Under the pieces are notes generated by a model, which ran no database searches, had not been told where the DNA came from, and saw only the letters and a list, made by a program, of their open reading frames with translations. This document shows positions 42,744-56,211 of a stretch of 64,000 nucleotides of DNA, in pieces (the stretch's first letter is position 1; every line of letters begins with the position of its first letter). Origin of the DNA: Sporosarcina pasteurii. Its GTDB lineage: Bacteria > Bacillota > Bacilli > Bacillales_A > Planococcaceae. A program made the translations under genes and the position numbers. The stretch spans positions 2,604,001 through 2,668,000 of the forward strand of contig NZ_CP160452.1 in assembly GCF_041295575.1 (NCBI RefSeq), in the 5' to 3' direction.

Positions 42744-45077
42744 TTATCTTCTTTTTCTTGGACTTCTTTTTGATTTTTTGGCAATACCTTCATAAAACTT
42801 TTTCTTTTGATTGCCTCGCTTAGACTTTCGCTCATTATTGGCATTCGACGATTTGCCTTGCTGTCTTCCGCCTTGATTTGAACCTCGTTTCGTATGAATC
42901 ACTTTAGGCGCTTCTCTTCTCGTGCGATGCATATTCGGTTTCATTCCAACAAGTTCAAAATCAATTGCGGATTCTTCAGGTTTAACCGCAACAACACGAA
43001 TGGTTACTTCATCGCCAAGTCGGAATTGCTTCCCTGTATGCTCACCAATCATGATCATTTGCCTGTCGTCAAAACGGTAATAATCATCCGTCATATAACT
43101 GACGTGGACAAGCCCTTCAATCGTATTTTCAAGCTCAACAAATATACCGAAATTCGTGACTGAGGAAACGATTCCTTCAAATTCCTCACCAATTTTATCA
43201 ACCATATATTGTGCTTGTTTCAGTGCGGTCGTATCACGTTCCGCGTCAACTGCACGACGTTCACGTTCTGACGTATGTTCCGCAATTTCCGTCAGATTTG
43301 CATTCCAGTGTTCTATCGTTGTGTGCGAAACGTCCTTTTCAAGCAAATACGTGCGAATTAAACGATGAACGATCAAATCCGGATAACGTCGAATTGGCGC
43401 TGTAAAATGCGTATAATACTCAGTCGATAAACCAAAGTGTCCAAGGCTTTCCTCAAAATATTTCGCCTGTTGCATGGACCGTAATAACATTGTAGAAATG
43501 ACCGCCTCTTCCGGCAAGCCTTCAATAGATTCAACAATTTCTTGCAATGCTCTCGGATGCACTTCATTTCCAGCACCTTTGACGACAATCCCGAAATTCG
43601 TTAAAAACTCGAAGAACTTTTGCAGTTTTTCCGCTTTCGGATCTTCGTGAATTCGATAAAGAAACGGAACTTCCATCCAGTGGAAATGCTCTGCAATCGT
43701 TTCGTTTGCCGCAAGCATAAACTCTTCTATTAACCGTTCAGATACTGTTCTTTCAAGTACAACAACATCTGTCGGCCAACCTTCTTCATCTACGAGCACT
43801 TTTGATTCTTTAAAATCAAAATCGATAGCACCGCGTTCCATTCGTTTATTACGCAATATAGCAGCGAGATCCGCCATATCATTTAACATCGGAACGATAT
43901 GTTCATATTTCTTAATAAGTTCCTCATCTTTTTCTTCAATAATTTGGTACACATCTGTATACGTCATTCTTTCTTTGGAATTAATGACGCTTTCATAAAT
44001 TTCGTGTTCAATCACTTTTCCGTTTTGATCAATCGTCATTTGACAAGTCAGTGTCAAACGATCAACGCCAGGATTCAATGAACAAATGCCATTGGATAAC
44101 GCATGCGGCAACATCGGAATCACACGGTCTGTTAAATAAACACTGGTGCCTCTGTCAAACGCCTCTTCATCCATCGGGGAGTGTTCCGTCACATAATAAC
44201 TCACATCAGAGATATGGACATACAACGTATAGGTTCCATTGTTATGGTTCACAACGGCAATCGCATCATCTAAATCTTTCGCATCTGCCCCGTCAATTGT
44301 AATCGCCATTTCATTACGTAAGTCACGACGTTTTCCGATATCTTCTTCACGTACTTCGTTCGGCACACTTTTCGCATGGTTAATCACTTCATCTGGAAAT
44401 TCGATGGTGATTCCATGTTTATAAATAATCGATAAAATATCAATGCCTGGGTCGTTTTTATGGCCTAATATTTTCGTTACCATGCCCGTTGCGGATTTTG
44501 TATCTCCAGGCCAACCAGTAATTTCAACAATAACTTTATGACCTTCTACCGCACCAAGTGAATCACCTTTTGCAATAAAAATATCCATCGGCAGCTTTTT
44601 ATCATCTGGAATCACAAATCCAAATCCGCGATTATCTTGATAAGTCCCGATAATTTGAGTCGTTTTCCTCTCTGCGATTCGCGTAATCGTTCCTTCTCTT
44701 CTTTCACCTGAACTGCCGCCTGATACACGGACAAGTACGATATCTCCATTCATCGCCCCATTTACTTCATGCGGCGGTATGAAAATGTCGTCCATTCCTT
44801 CTGCTTCTGGTGCCACAAATCCAAACCCTTTTGCATGCCCAATAAACTTTCCACGCACATGGTTCATGCGCTCAGGAACGCCGTAACGATTTGTTCTCGA
44901 GCGGATTAAATACCCGCCCTGTTCTAAGTGAACGAGCATTTTCACCAGTTCTTTAAATTCAGCTGCTTGTTCGATTTCTAGCATGTCTTGAATCTCTTGC
45001 ACCGTCATCGGCTTATATGATTCTTCTTTCATCATCTCTAAAATTTTGTCTTGTAGTTCTTGAGCGAACGTATCCAA
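42744..45077 (-). CDS. rnr: Ribonuclease R
   Basis: 3'-5' exoribonuclease that degrades structured and tmRNA-tagged mRNA. About 777 residues: an N-terminal winged-helix, cold-shock domains ([28 protein letters not shown]), the RNB catalytic domain with [16 protein letters not shown] and [10 protein letters not shown], then an S1 domain ([20 protein letters not shown]) and a Lys/Arg-rich tail. Start is uncertain: ATG 45092 and 45083 lack well-placed ribosome sites, while TTG 45077 is 7 nt from GGGAGG. Upstream of smpB, matching their linked role. Confidence 0.95.
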   Translation of the reverse strand: MDTFAQELQDKILEMMKEESYKPMTVQEIQDMLEIEQAAEFKELVKMLVHLEQGGYLIRSRTNRYGVPERMNHVRGKFIGHAKGFGFVAPEAEGMDDIFIPPHEVNGAMNGDIVLVRVSGGSSGERREGTITRIAERKTTQIIGTYQDNRGFGFVIPDDKKLPMDIFIAKGDSLGAVEGHKVIVEITGWPGDTKSATGMVTKILGHKNDPGIDILSIIYKHGITIEFPDEVINHAKSVPNEVREEDIGKRRDLRNEMAITIDGADAKDLDDAIAVVNHNNGTYTLYVHISDVSYYVTEHSPMDEEAFDRGTSVYLTDRVIPMLPHALSNGICSLNPGVDRLTLTCQMTIDQNGKVIEHEIYESVINSKERMTYTDVYQIIEEKDEELIKKYEHIVPMLNDMADLAAILRNKRMERGAIDFDFKESKVLVDEEGWPTDVVVLERTVSERLIEEFMLAANETIAEHFHWMEVPFLYRIHEDPKAEKLQKFFEFLTNFGIVVKGAGNEVHPRALQEIVESIEGLPEEAVISTMLLRSMQQAKYFEESLGHFGLSTEYYTHFTAPIRRYPDLIVHRLIRTYLLEKDVSHTTIEHWNANLTEIAEHTSERERRAVDAERDTTALKQAQYMVDKIGEEFEGIVSSVTNFGIFVELENTIEGLVHVSYMTDDYYRFDDRQMIMIGEHTGKQFRLGDEVTIRVVAVKPEESAIDFELVGMKPNMHRTRREAPKVIHTKRGSNQGGRQQGKSSNANNERKSKRGNQKKKFYEGIAKKSKRSPRKRR

Positions 45078-45213
45078 AGACATCCCTCCCATTCGTATTG
45101 ATTACTCGATGTAATCTTGTTTAATTCAACCAACCATTTCAACTTAGTTTAGCCTTTTATTCTCTTTTTATCACTTTCATGACTATGTACAGTATAGGCA
45201 TTTAAACTTTCAT

Positions 45214-45960
45214 TCACACATGCCAATCTAGTGACTCTAAGAATTGATAAATATCTTCATGCAGCTGTTCTTTTTCTGGTCCAAGTGTTATGACATGACC
45301 TGACTCCTCATACCATTTTAATGTTTTATCATCCGCTTGTATATCTTCATAAATCACATTCGCGGAATCTGGTTCAATAACTTTATCTAAAGAACCTTGT
45401 GTCACAAAAGTTGGTGTGTAAATATGGTCAACATGTTCACGTACTTCGTAAATTAATTCACGTAAGTCCTTCAGTGACGGCATCGTTTGACCACGTAATT
45501 TTTCTACTTCTTCCTCGATTACTTCTTTGCTTTTTCCTTCGTACTTCTTATATTCACCGGCGTATTGAAGAACTCCTTCATACATTAGGTCAGTCGTTCT
45601 CATGGACATTGGGGCACACATTGTTACAATTCCCTTTAATGGAAGGTTATAACCTAATTTTAAAGAAAAAACACCGCCGAGTGATAATCCAGCTACTGCG
45701 ATTTCATCATAACCCGCGTCTTTTAGTTGTTGATAGCCAGCTAGAACATCTTCCCACCATTCTTCGGGTCCTGTTTGAATTAATTCCTCAGGCGGTACAC
45801 CATGTCCCTTATAATGAGGAGCAAGTGATGTATACCCTTTTTTCTCCAAGAAACGCCCAAGCATACGTACATCCGCAGACGTCCCTGTAAATCCATGTAA
45901 CAATAATACAGCACGTGGACCTTGTTCAAAAAAGAAAGGTTTCGGTTGTGCAATTCTCAT
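45214..45960 (-). CDS. est: Carboxylesterase (Est30 type)
   Basis: Alpha/beta hydrolase of 248 residues, the length of Geobacillus Est30. [14 protein letters not shown] holds the oxyanion region, AGLSLGGV the nucleophile Ser, SLDKVIE the acid and ESGHVITL the His. Start ATG 45960 ([11 protein letters not shown]) is 11 nt from GGAGG; a frame to 46047 adds unlikely residues. It lies between secG and rnr, the usual Bacillales order. Natural ester substrate unknown. Confidence 0.92.
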   Translation of the reverse strand: MRIAQPKPFFFEQGPRAVLLLHGFTGTSADVRMLGRFLEKKGYTSLAPHYKGHGVPPEELIQTGPEEWWEDVLAGYQQLKDAGYDEIAVAGLSLGGVFSLKLGYNLPLKGIVTMCAPMSMRTTDLMYEGVLQYAGEYKKYEGKSKEVIEEEVEKLRGQTMPSLKDLRELIYEVREHVDHIYTPTFVTQGSLDKVIEPDSANVIYEDIQADDKTLKWYEESGHVITLGPEKEQLHEDIYQFLESLDWHV

Positions 45961-46084
45961 TTTTAAATAAACCTCCGCGTATTTCTTTTTAGTTTTACTT
46001 TGCAATACATCTATAATTTCCCATCTATACATTAGTGTAGCATTCATTGCTTAATCTATTGTAGTATAAGGCTTCAAAGCACTA

Positions 46085-46120
46085 AAAAAGCCTGAGCATT
46101 CGTAATCGGAATGTCAGGCG
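46085..46120 (-). terminator. Terminator between secG and est
   Basis: Minus strand GCCTGACATTC pairs with GAATGCTCAGGC (one bulge) followed by T6. Confidence 0.88.
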
Positions 46121-46159
46121 ATTATTATTTATAAAAGTTATATCGTCATATTGAATTCA

Positions 46160-46387
46160 TTAAAATTTAACAACTAAAATAGCGAGGACAAAAAATAAGA
46201 CCGAAAGAATGATTGTCACCCGTTGGAGAACTAAGTCAAGCCCGCGTGCTTTTTGCTTCCCAAAAAGCTGCTCGGCTCCACCAGAAATGGCTCCCGAAAG
46301 ACCTGCACTTGATCCAGATTGTAATAATACAACTACAATTAATGATAATGCTACAATTACTAGTAAAGTCATTAGCAATACGTGCAT
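46160..46387 (-). CDS. secG: Preprotein translocase subunit SecG
   Basis: Accessory subunit of SecYEG. 75 residues with two membrane helices and the conserved loop [21 protein letters not shown] (quoted as [17 protein letters not shown]). Start ATG 46387 follows AGGAGG. Lies downstream of eno as in many Bacillales. Confidence 0.95.
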   Translation of the reverse strand: MHVLLMTLLVIVALSLIVVVLLQSGSSAGLSGAISGGAEQLFGKQKARGLDLVLQRVTIILSVLFFVLAILVVKF

Positions 46388-46580
46388 CCTGTTCCACCTC
46401 CTGATAGAAACTCCACAACTCCATACATTTTACCAAATAGATGAAAATGTTACAACTGTAAATTTAATTGGCTCTATCTGTAACTGGTCATTTCCTCCCG
46501 TTTTTTCGGTCGGCGTTAGCGTTGAGTGCCGCCGTTCCATATGTTTACCGATGATTTGGCAGACATCATGTGAGGTTGCG

Positions 46581-46630
46581 CGGACATAATGTTGATTTGC
46601 TCGGACATAATGTTGATTTGCTCGGACATA
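46581..46630. repeat. Tandem repeat, 21-bp unit
   Basis: About 2.4 copies of CGGACATAATGTTGATTTGCT in the 313-base eno-secG gap. The rest of this gap holds the eno terminator and nothing else recognisable. Confidence 0.8.
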
Positions 46631-46663
46631 TTCCAGTGAAGAACGTACATTTAACGCTGACCA

Positions 46664-46693
46664 GCAAAAAACCCGCCAAGTGGCGGGTTTTCT
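46664..46693 (-). terminator. Terminator of the glycolytic operon
   Basis: AAAACCCGCCA/TGGCGGGTTTT stem with a 2-nt loop and T6 on the minus strand, 9 nt after the eno stop. Confidence 0.92.
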
Positions 46694-46701
46694 TCTAAAT
46701 A

Positions 46702-49523
<2,822 letters not shown>

Positions 49524-49531
<8 letters not shown>

Positions 49532-50285
49532 TTGCACCAGCCTCAACTAACTTTAAGAAAGATGCAGGCTCTAAACTCGCACCGCCGACCAATGCGCCAT
49601 CAATATGTTCCATGGACAGTAGTTCTTCAATATTGTTTGGATTTACACTTCCGCCGTATTGAATTCGAACAGCATTTGCAACGTCAGCGCCGTATAAGTT
49701 TTCAATTGTATTACGAATCGCACCGCAAACTTCATTCGCATCTTCAGCCGTTGCTGTTTTACCCGTTCCAATTGCCCAAATTGGCTCATAAGCAATGACT
49801 GCCTGTTTAGTATCTTCTGCACTTACATCTGCAAACGCTTTCGTTACTTGGTCTGAAACGACTTTAACCGTTGCATCGCTTTCACGTTCTTCCAATGTTT
49901 CACCTACACAAACAATTGGTGTCAGTCCATTTTCAAATGCAGCTTTTGTTTTTGCGTTAACAGACGCGTCAGTTTCATTGTAATACTCACGACGTTCTGA
50001 GTGTCCAAGAACAACATGCTTCACACCGATACTCGCCAGCATTGCCGGGCTAACTTCACCAGTAAATGCCCCTTCTTTTGCTTCGTGCATCGTTTGTGCA
50101 CCAATGCTTAATTTCGATTCTTTCGCCATTTCTACAAGGTTTTCTAAATACAAAGCCGGAGGACAAACAATCGCTTCTACCTTTTCAGATAGCGGAATAT
50201 TGGGTAACACTTCTTCCGTAAACTGTTTTGCCTCTTGAGCTGTTTTATGCATTTTCCAATTTCCCGCAATAATTCTTTTACGCAA
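49524..50285 (-). CDS. tpiA: Triosephosphate isomerase
   Basis: Interconverts dihydroxyacetone phosphate and glyceraldehyde 3-phosphate. 253 residues: [11 protein letters not shown] (active Lys), LGHSERR (active His), [11 protein letters not shown] (active Glu) and IQYGGSV (phosphate loop). The start is TTG 50285 (giving [11 protein letters not shown]), 8 nt from AGGAG; the GTG 9 nt upstream is too close to the site. pgk ends 12 nt upstream. Confidence 0.96.
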
Positions 50286-50297
50286 AAATCTCACTCC

Positions 50298-51485
50298 TCA
50301 TTCATTATCGTCTAACGCAGTAACACCTGGTAACGCTTTACCTTCCATGAACTCTAGTGAAGCACCGCCACCTGTAGAAATATGATCCATTTTTTCACCT
50401 AGATTAAATTTCTCAACAGCAGCTGCTGAGTCTCCGCCGCCAATCACCGTGTAACCTACAGTTTCAGCCATCGCTTCCGCCACTTGTTTCGTACCACCCT
50501 CAAATGGTTCTAGTTCAAATACACCCATCGGTCCATTCCAAATCACTAACTTTGAATCCTTAATGACATCTGCATAGTTCTTTGCAGTTTCTGGTCCAAT
50601 GTCTAATGCTTCCCAATCGCTTGGAATTGAATCAACTGGTACAACTTTCGTATTTGCATCTACCGAGAAATCATCCGCGATGACAACATCTGTCGGCAAA
50701 TGGAATTTCACACCATTTTCTTCTGCTTTTTTAATAAAGGACAAAGCAAGGTCCATTTTATCTTCTTCAAGTAGAGAGTTACCAATTTCATAGCCTTGCG
50801 CTTTTAAAAACGTATAGGCAAGTCCTCCACCAATAATTAAGTGATCCACTTTATCTAATAAATGATCAATCACACCAATTTTATCCGCAACTTTCGCGCC
50901 ACCAATAATGGCAGTAAATGGACGTTCTGGTGTTGATAGTGCCTTACCAAGTACATCTAATTCTTTTTCTAAGAGCAATCCTGAAACAGCTGGAATATAC
51001 TCTGCAATACCTGCTGTTGAAGCATGTGCTCGGTGTGCCGCTCCAAATGCATCGTTTACAAAGACATCTGCAAGTTCCGCAAACTGTTTCGCTAATGCAG
51101 CGTCATTCTTCTCCTCGCCCGCATGGAAACGAACGTTTTCTAACAATATGACATCGCTGTTTTGCATGTTAGTAACCGCATTCACAACTTCTTCACCAAT
51201 CGATGCATCCAGTTTCATCACTGGCTTTTCTAACAGCTCTGAAAGTCTTTCGCTAGCTGCAGTAAGACGCATGTCTTCATGGACTTCGCCTTTGGGTCGT
51301 CCGAGATGGCTCGCTAAGATTACTTTTGCACCTTGATCAATTAAGTATTGAATCGTCGGAATCGCAGCACGGATTCGTGTATCATCCGTTATGTTCCCTT
51401 CCTCCATTGGCACATTAAAATCTACGCGACAAAATACGCGTTTTCCTTCAAGTTGCATATCTTTCATCGTTTTCTTTACCTTCAT
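50298..51485 (-). CDS. pgk: Phosphoglycerate kinase
   Basis: Makes ATP from 1,3-bisphosphoglycerate. 395 residues with [23 protein letters not shown], the hinge region and [12 protein letters not shown], and the C-terminal [15 protein letters not shown]. Start ATG 51485 lies 10 nt from GGAGGTG; ATG 51467 is an alternative. A strong terminator separates it from gapA. Confidence 0.97.
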   Translation of the reverse strand: MKVKKTMKDMQLEGKRVFCRVDFNVPMEEGNITDDTRIRAAIPTIQYLIDQGAKVILASHLGRPKGEVHEDMRLTAASERLSELLEKPVMKLDASIGEEVVNAVTNMQNSDVILLENVRFHAGEEKNDAALAKQFAELADVFVNDAFGAAHRAHASTAGIAEYIPAVSGLLLEKELDVLGKALSTPERPFTAIIGGAKVADKIGVIDHLLDKVDHLIIGGGLAYTFLKAQGYEIGNSLLEEDKMDLALSFIKKAEENGVKFHLPTDVVIADDFSVDANTKVVPVDSIPSDWEALDIGPETAKNYADVIKDSKLVIWNGPMGVFELEPFEGGTKQVAEAMAETVGYTVIGGGDSAAAVEKFNLGEKMDHISTGGGASLEFMEGKALPGVTALDDNE

Positions 51486-51504
51486 TAAAACTTGCCACCT
51501 CCAA

Positions 51505-51543
51505 GTTTATTAAAAAAATAAGGAACGGGGTTCCCCGTTCCTT
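51505..51543 (-). terminator. Strong terminator between gapA and pgk
   Basis: Nearly perfect 24-nt palindrome AAGGAACGGGGTTCCCCGTT(CCTT), 11-bp stem, followed on the minus strand by ATTTTTTTAAT. It lies 45 nt after gapA. It should separate a short cggR-gapA mRNA from the full operon; B. subtilis also makes a bicistronic cggR-gapA transcript. Confidence 0.87.
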
Positions 51544-51588
51544 CTACCCAACTATATTATAAGGGGTGTTTTGCGTTATGGCTATATT

Positions 51589-52596
51589 TTACAATCCTTT
51601 TTTGTACATATGAAGCGCTAAATCGATACAACGTGCAGAATATGCAGTTTCATTGTCATACCATGCAATTACTTTGACCATATTGTCGACTAGCACCATT
51701 GTGGATAGTCCATCTACTGTTGAGGAAGATGGATTGCCGTTGTAATCAATCGATACAAGTGGTTTATCTGAGTAAACTAGGATATCTTTTAATTCATTCT
51801 CAGATGCGTCTTTAAATGCTTGGTTTACATCTTCAGCAGTAACATTTTCGTTTAGCTCTGCTACGAAGTCCACCATGGATACGTTTGGCGTTGGAACACG
51901 AACTGCCATCCCATCAAGTTTTCCTTCTAACTCAGGAATTACTTTCGTTACCGCTGAAGCAGCACCTGTACTTGTTGGAATCATTGATTCTGCTGCTGCA
52001 CGTGCACGTCTGTAGTCTGAGTGTGGTAAATCAAGCAGATGCTGATCGTTTGTATAAGCGTGAACAGTTGTCATTAAACCACGATTTACTCCGAACTTTT
52101 CATGCAATACTTTTACAACTGGCGCGAGACAGTTTGTCGTACATGAAGCGTTGGAAACAATATTGTCTGTTTCAGGGTTATACGCTTCATGGTTCACACC
52201 CATAACTAATGTAGTCACATCGCCTTTTGCCGGTGCTGAACAAATTACTTTTTTCGCGCCTGCTTCTAGGTGTTTTGCTAGAGATTCTTGATCCGTAAAT
52301 CTTCCTGTTGATTCAACAACAACATCTACGCCAAGCTCTCCCCAAGGAAGTGCTGCTGGGTCTCTCTCTTCATAAACACGGATTTTCTTACCGTTTACAA
52401 CGATATCATCGCCATCCGCGTGTACCTCTGCATCAAATGTACCGTGAACGGAATCATACTTTAAAAGATGTGCAAGCATGTTGGAATCTGTTAAGTCATT
52501 AATTGCTACAATTTCAATTTCCTCGGATTTTAAAGCTTCACGAAACACAACTCTACCAATACGTCCAAAACCGTTAATTGCCATTTTTAATGTCAT
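51589..52596 (-). CDS. gapA: Glyceraldehyde-3-phosphate dehydrogenase (glycolytic)
   Basis: NAD-dependent oxidation and phosphorylation of glyceraldehyde 3-phosphate. About 335 residues: INGFGRIGR (NAD site), NASCTTNCLAP (catalytic Cys), HAYTNDQ (His), WYDNETAYS. Start ATG 52596 (MTLKMAINGFGRIGR) is 6 nt after GGAGGGG; ATG 52599 and a TTG at 52611 are less well placed. GapA rather than GapB because it directly follows cggR. Confidence 0.95.
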   Translation of the reverse strand: MTLKMAINGFGRIGRVVFREALKSEEIEIVAINDLTDSNMLAHLLKYDSVHGTFDAEVHADGDDIVVNGKKIRVYEERDPAALPWGELGVDVVVESTGRFTDQESLAKHLEAGAKKVICSAPAKGDVTTLVMGVNHEAYNPETDNIVSNASCTTNCLAPVVKVLHEKFGVNRGLMTTVHAYTNDQHLLDLPHSDYRRARAAAESMIPTSTGAASAVTKVIPELEGKLDGMAVRVPTPNVSMVDFVAELNENVTAEDVNQAFKDASENELKDILVYSDKPLVSIDYNGNPSSSTVDGLSTMVLVDNMVKVIAWYDNETAYSARCIDLALHMYKKGL

Positions 52597-52625
52597 CATA
52601 AACCCCTCCAAAATTATATGAAATT

Positions 52626-53657
52626 TTAATTTGCGATTTGTTTCAACATTTCTTGTGCTGCTGCTTCGTCAGTAATTAAAACTGTTTGCTTTGGCGCAGT
52701 TGACATATATGCCAATATGGCCTCTGCTTTACTGCTTCCGCCTGCAACTGCATAAATCAGTGGCACTCGCTCTAATTGGTCAATCTGGATACCGATTGTA
52801 CGAATTCGATGTACAGCTTTCCCTGTCCGATTGAAATAATAACCAAATGCTTCACCTTTTGCCTCTGCTGTTTGAAGCATTTCTTTTTCTTCCGCAGATG
52901 ACTCCCGTAAGTTCGCCATCGTTTGCGCCTCTCCAATGCCATGTATCACGCAGTCGACCTGCTCATATAACTGAATCATCTTTCGTACAGATGGTTCGTT
53001 CTGGAATGCTTTATGCGTTTCTTCACTTAAAGATTCCGGATAATAAAATGTTCTATATTTCCCACCACATGCTTCCGCAAAGGATGCCGCAATGACATTT
53101 GCCTGTAACCCAATATCTTCTCCGACACCGCCACGAGCAGCGATGAATAGTAATTCCTGTAAATCAGTTGCTTTTTCGATGTAATTTGGAATCGACGCGA
53201 TCGTACTACCGCCTGTTACGGCTATAATTTGCCCATTATCAATAGCTGAAACGAAAGCTTCCGCTGTTTTCAAACCAAGTAAATTTTTCGTTACAGGATT
53301 TCTATCGCAATCCCCTGCAACAATTTTAACCGCGGAAATCCCAAGATATTCTTGAAGTCTTCTTTCCAGAGACGAACGACCCGTCCACTTTTCCATTATT
53401 GGTTCGAGTGCTGTGAGCACTGCCAATCCTTCATCTGTTACCGTTACCCCATTTTTTGCAACATTTATGAGTTGCTGGGTTCTTAAAAGATCTATCATCG
53501 TACGCGTTTCACGTTCCGATAAACCAGCCATCTCACCTAATGGGCGTCTACCTATTGGGCCAGCCATATTAATATATTTCAGTATTCGAAACCGCTCTTG
53601 TAATACTGTAATCATTTCAGGCACGAGCTTACCGTATGCCTCCATCGAAATATCCAA
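52626..53657 (-). CDS. cggR: Central glycolytic genes regulator CggR
   Basis: SorC/DeoR-type repressor relieved by fructose-1,6-bisphosphate. 343 residues: N-terminal helix-turn-helix (about 20-65, MAGPIGRRPLGEMAGLSERE region) and a sugar-phosphate-binding domain with GDCDRNPVTKNLLGLKTAE and AVTGGSTIASIP. The start is TTG 53657, 6 nt from GGAGGTGA. Autoregulated: its operator overlaps the leader upstream. Confidence 0.95.
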   Translation of the reverse strand: MDISMEAYGKLVPEMITVLQERFRILKYINMAGPIGRRPLGEMAGLSERETRTMIDLLRTQQLINVAKNGVTVTDEGLAVLTALEPIMEKWTGRSSLERRLQEYLGISAVKIVAGDCDRNPVTKNLLGLKTAEAFVSAIDNGQIIAVTGGSTIASIPNYIEKATDLQELLFIAARGGVGEDIGLQANVIAASFAEACGGKYRTFYYPESLSEETHKAFQNEPSVRKMIQLYEQVDCVIHGIGEAQTMANLRESSAEEKEMLQTAEAKGEAFGYYFNRTGKAVHRIRTIGIQIDQLERVPLIYAVAGGSSKAEAILAYMSTAPKQTVLITDEAAAQEMLKQIAN

Positions 53658-53680
53658 AAACCATCACCTCCACAAACATG

Positions 53681-53716
53681 GTCACATGACGTCCCACTAA
53701 AACAAGGAACGTCCCA
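53681..53716 (-). promoter_or_regulatory. CggR operator
   Basis: Minus strand reads TGGGAC-N6-TGTT-N4-TGGGAC-N6-TGAC, matching the two-half-site CggR operator known from B. subtilis (CGGGAC-N6-TGTC-N4-CGGGAC-N6-TGTC) in spacing and sequence. It lies 24 nt before the cggR start, so FBP-responsive control of the operon is expected. Confidence 0.88.
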
Positions 53717-53964
53717 CGTAGTGTAAAAAAATATTCCTACATATTTATTGTCTTTAAAATAAATGCATATTAATGCTTATTGCCGACGTACATGTAAGAA
53801 ACTATTATTCCAAAATTCTTCCCTATCTGTTTAGTAGTATACAGTGCATCTTTCAATTTATCAAACTAAACGCAAAACTTTTTTGAAATTTAAAAAGTAA
53901 AAGTAGATGTCTCATTCTTATATTATGTACCCGTTCTTGTAAATGATACACCTACTTTTACCCA

Positions 53965-54198
53965 TTATTTTTCAAATAAATCCACGAGATCAATATAGCC
54001 TATATTTCCATATAAAAGGACTTCTCCATCTTTTTCTAAAACCGGTACCATCAGCATATACTTTTCATGAATATCATCGTCGGTTTGAATATCAACAGAT
54101 GTCCACGTGAATGGATAGTCTTCTTGTGCGAGTTTCATCATCATTTCTGCTTCGTCACATAATGGACAGTTATCTTGCCAATAAAAAGTTACATGCAT
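53965..54198 (-). CDS. Glutaredoxin-like thiol protein
   Basis: 77 residues with a thioredoxin-like fold. CPLC is the redox pair in WQDNCPLCDEAEMM, and MVPVLEKDGEVLLYG holds the cis-Pro. Start ATG 54198 follows GGTGTGTAGG; a GTG at 54210 is possible. YruB/DUF836-type small glutaredoxin; partner unknown. Monocistronic between cggR and the TPM gene. Confidence 0.82.
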   Translation of the reverse strand: MHVTFYWQDNCPLCDEAEMMMKLAQEDYPFTWTSVDIQTDDDIHEKYMLMVPVLEKDGEVLLYGNIGYIDLVDLFEK

Positions 54199-54279
54199 CC
54201 TACACACCACACTTTTCGATTCTTACCATGAGTATAGTGAATAAAGAGACGACCTGCAAATTAGTTTGTCGTCTCCATG

Positions 54280-55089
54280 TCACCAACTTCTTCCAGCACC
54301 GCCTCCACCTCCGGAGCCACCGCCCCCACCTCGGAATCCACCACCTCCGCCGAACCCGCCACTTCCACCGCCAAATGATCCAGGGAAGAAAATAGGCCCA
54401 CTACCTCTTGAACTTCTTCTACCGCCAGGTCCGCCTCTTCCGCCAGGTCCTCCACGGTTGTTCATAAATCGTATGAGTAAGTAAACGATGATAAATATAA
54501 TGATTGGAGAGATACCGAAACCTCTAGCATTCGATTGGTGAATGGGCGCTGTTTCAATCGTTCCATCCCAATCATATTCTTTTGCAATTTCATTATAAAA
54601 AACTTGATAGGCGTTCATGATTGCTAGGTCGGGACGCCCTTCTCTTAAATAAGGCATCGCCACCTCATCAACGATGCGCCCGACTTTTCCATCCGGTAAA
54701 GCGCCTTCAAGTCCATAACCTGTCGTTAAAAAGAAATGCCGATTGCCACTAGAATTAGGTTCTGTTGTAACAACAAGCAAAGCGCCATTGTTACTTTCTT
54801 TTGTTCCAAGTCCGTATTCTCGTAGTGCCTTTACTGCAAACTCTTCGACAGGTTCATCCCCAATACTCGGTACAATTAACACACCAAGTTGCGCCGTCGT
54901 CCCGTCATCTAGCTGCATTGCATAAGTCGTCAACTGTTCCTTTTGCTCAGCTGACAGAACACCTGCAAAGTCTTGAATGTATATATGTCCTTTTGGCGCA
55001 GGAACATCAGCTGCCAATGCCACTGCAGAAAGGGAAATCGTCATAAGGAAAAGTATGCCAATTAGCCCACGAAGGACATTTCGAATCAC
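54280..55089 (-). CDS. TPM domain protein (YgcG family), secreted/membrane
   Basis: 269 residues: signal peptide or N-terminal anchor (about 1-27), TPM/DUF477 domain (about 35-165) with YIQDFAGVLSAEQKEQLTTY, a membrane segment (ISPIIIFIIVYLLIRFM) and a Gly/Ser-rich tail with long GGGG runs ending RSW. Related proteins act in photosystem II assembly or as acid phosphatases in other phyla; here the role is unknown. Its ATG overlaps the lemA stop (ATGA), so both are co-expressed. Confidence 0.88.
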   Translation of the reverse strand: MIRNVLRGLIGILFLMTISLSAVALAADVPAPKGHIYIQDFAGVLSAEQKEQLTTYAMQLDDGTTAQLGVLIVPSIGDEPVEEFAVKALREYGLGTKESNNGALLVVTTEPNSSGNRHFFLTTGYGLEGALPDGKVGRIVDEVAMPYLREGRPDLAIMNAYQVFYNEIAKEYDWDGTIETAPIHQSNARGFGISPIIIFIIVYLLIRFMNNRGGPGGRGGPGGRRSSRGSGPIFFPGSFGGGSGGFGGGGGFRGGGGGSGGGGGAGRSW

Positions 55090-55664
55090 TCTTTGTCATC
55101 TCCAAAATCTACTTTTGGTGGTTCTTTTGCAGCTTCATCCGCTTTAAAATATTCTTTTTCATCAAAACCAAATATTGAAGCAACCATCTTGCCCGGAAAT
55201 CTTTTTACTTGTCGATTAAAATTTGCAACTTCATTATTATAATCTTGTCGAGCGACACCAATCCGATTTTCTGTACCGGCAAGTTCGTCCATCAGTTGCT
55301 TAAAATTTTCATTTGCTTTTAAATCTGGATAATTTTCAACGACGACAAGTAATCGGCTTAACGCACCAGACAATTCATCATTCGCCGCCGCTTGTTCCTC
55401 AGGACCCGCAGCACCTGCAAGCCTAGAACGTGCATCCGCAATATCTCCAAGTACCTCTTGTTCATGTGCTGCAAACCCTTTTACTGTGTTGACGAGGTTG
55501 GGAATTAAATCCATTCTTCTTTGCAATTGATTCTCAACCTGTGCATAAGACTGGTCAACATTTTCCTCTAATGTCACAAACTTATTGTAACTCGGTACAA
55601 GTATCACTGCGAGGAGCACAACGATGCCTATTATGATTCCTAATGGTCCGAGTAATCTTTTCAA
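55086..55664 (-). CDS. lemA: LemA family protein
   Basis: One N-terminal membrane helix (LGIIIGIVVLLAVILV) then the coiled LemA domain with YNKFVTLEENVDQSYAQVE and RRMDLIPNLVNTVKGFA and the C-terminal NREVKRFPG-like NFNRQVKRFPGKMVAS. 192 residues. The start is TTG 55664 (MKRLLGPLGIII), 7 nt from GAGGAG; a TTG at 55679 sits on the site itself. Function uncertain. Co-operonic with the TPM gene. Confidence 0.9.
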   Translation of the reverse strand: MKRLLGPLGIIIGIVVLLAVILVPSYNKFVTLEENVDQSYAQVENQLQRRMDLIPNLVNTVKGFAAHEQEVLGDIADARSRLAGAAGPEEQAAANDELSGALSRLLVVVENYPDLKANENFKQLMDELAGTENRIGVARQDYNNEVANFNRQVKRFPGKMVASIFGFDEKEYFKADEAAKEPPKVDFGDDKE

Positions 55665-55842
55665 AATACCACTCCTCAATAAATTGTTATTTTTACTTTA
55701 CCCACTTTACTTGCACTATTAAACTTATGCCCAAGCATTTGGCTTTTCAGCGATACTTTAATCATTTTCAGTGTATCCATTCTTTATGTTATGCATATTA
55801 TTAAAAACACATGCACATACTAAGAGATGGAGGTGGCGACAA

Positions 55843-56001
55843 ATGCCTAAAGAAAATTCAAATAAAAAACCGATTCAAGTCCCAGAAGATGTGGAACTCG
55901 GAACAGAATTCAATATACGAGAAGTAAACAGAGACCAACAGAAGCATAAGAGAAAGCATAACGTCACATTAGATCCACGTGAAAACCGATTTAATCAATA
56001 A
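55843..56001 (+). CDS. Small charged protein, 52 aa
   Basis: MPKENSNKKPIQVPEDVELG.. ending ..NVTLDPRENRFNQ. Hydrophilic, no membrane segment, likely unstructured or helical; not recognised. Start ATG 55843 is 8 nt after GGAGGTGG. Divergent from lemA, followed by a terminator-like hairpin. Confidence 0.72.
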   Translation: MPKENSNKKPIQVPEDVELGTEFNIREVNRDQQKHKRKHNVTLDPRENRFNQ

Positions 56002-56064
56002 GATACACAAAACGGTAAGCGTAGAGAGCGCCAAATTTTTCAAGTGTTTTTTTATTCGATCATA

Positions 56065-56104
56065 AAGAGACCTTGTCCGTAAAATCGGTAAAGGTCTTTT
56101 TATA
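56065..56104 (+). terminator. Terminator after the 52-aa gene
   Basis: AAGAGACCTT.../AAAGGTCTTT stem with an 11-12-nt loop and T5. Confidence 0.7.
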
Positions 56105-56147
56105 AGCGGATCTCACATTGCTAAAAGGTAATCATTAGTACAACAAA

Positions 56148-56184
56148 AAACCTTACAAACTTTAAAGTTTGTAAGATTTTCTTA
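56148..56184 (-). terminator. Terminator of tRNA-Arg
   Basis: CTTACAAACTTTAAAGTTTGTAAG is a perfect 24-nt palindrome followed on the minus strand by GTTTTTTG, 28 nt after the tRNA 3' end. Confidence 0.85.
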
Positions 56185-56211
56185 GTTTTTTCTATAAACG
56201 TTTTGAATTAG

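Noticed and set aside
46581-46630. CRISPR-like repeat
   Set aside because: Units are directly tandem with no spacers; it is a simple 21-bp tandem repeat.
54261-54484. Pro-rich and acidic frames opposite the Gly-rich tail of the TPM gene
   Set aside because: They are complements of the GGN-rich repeat coding for the Gly tail.
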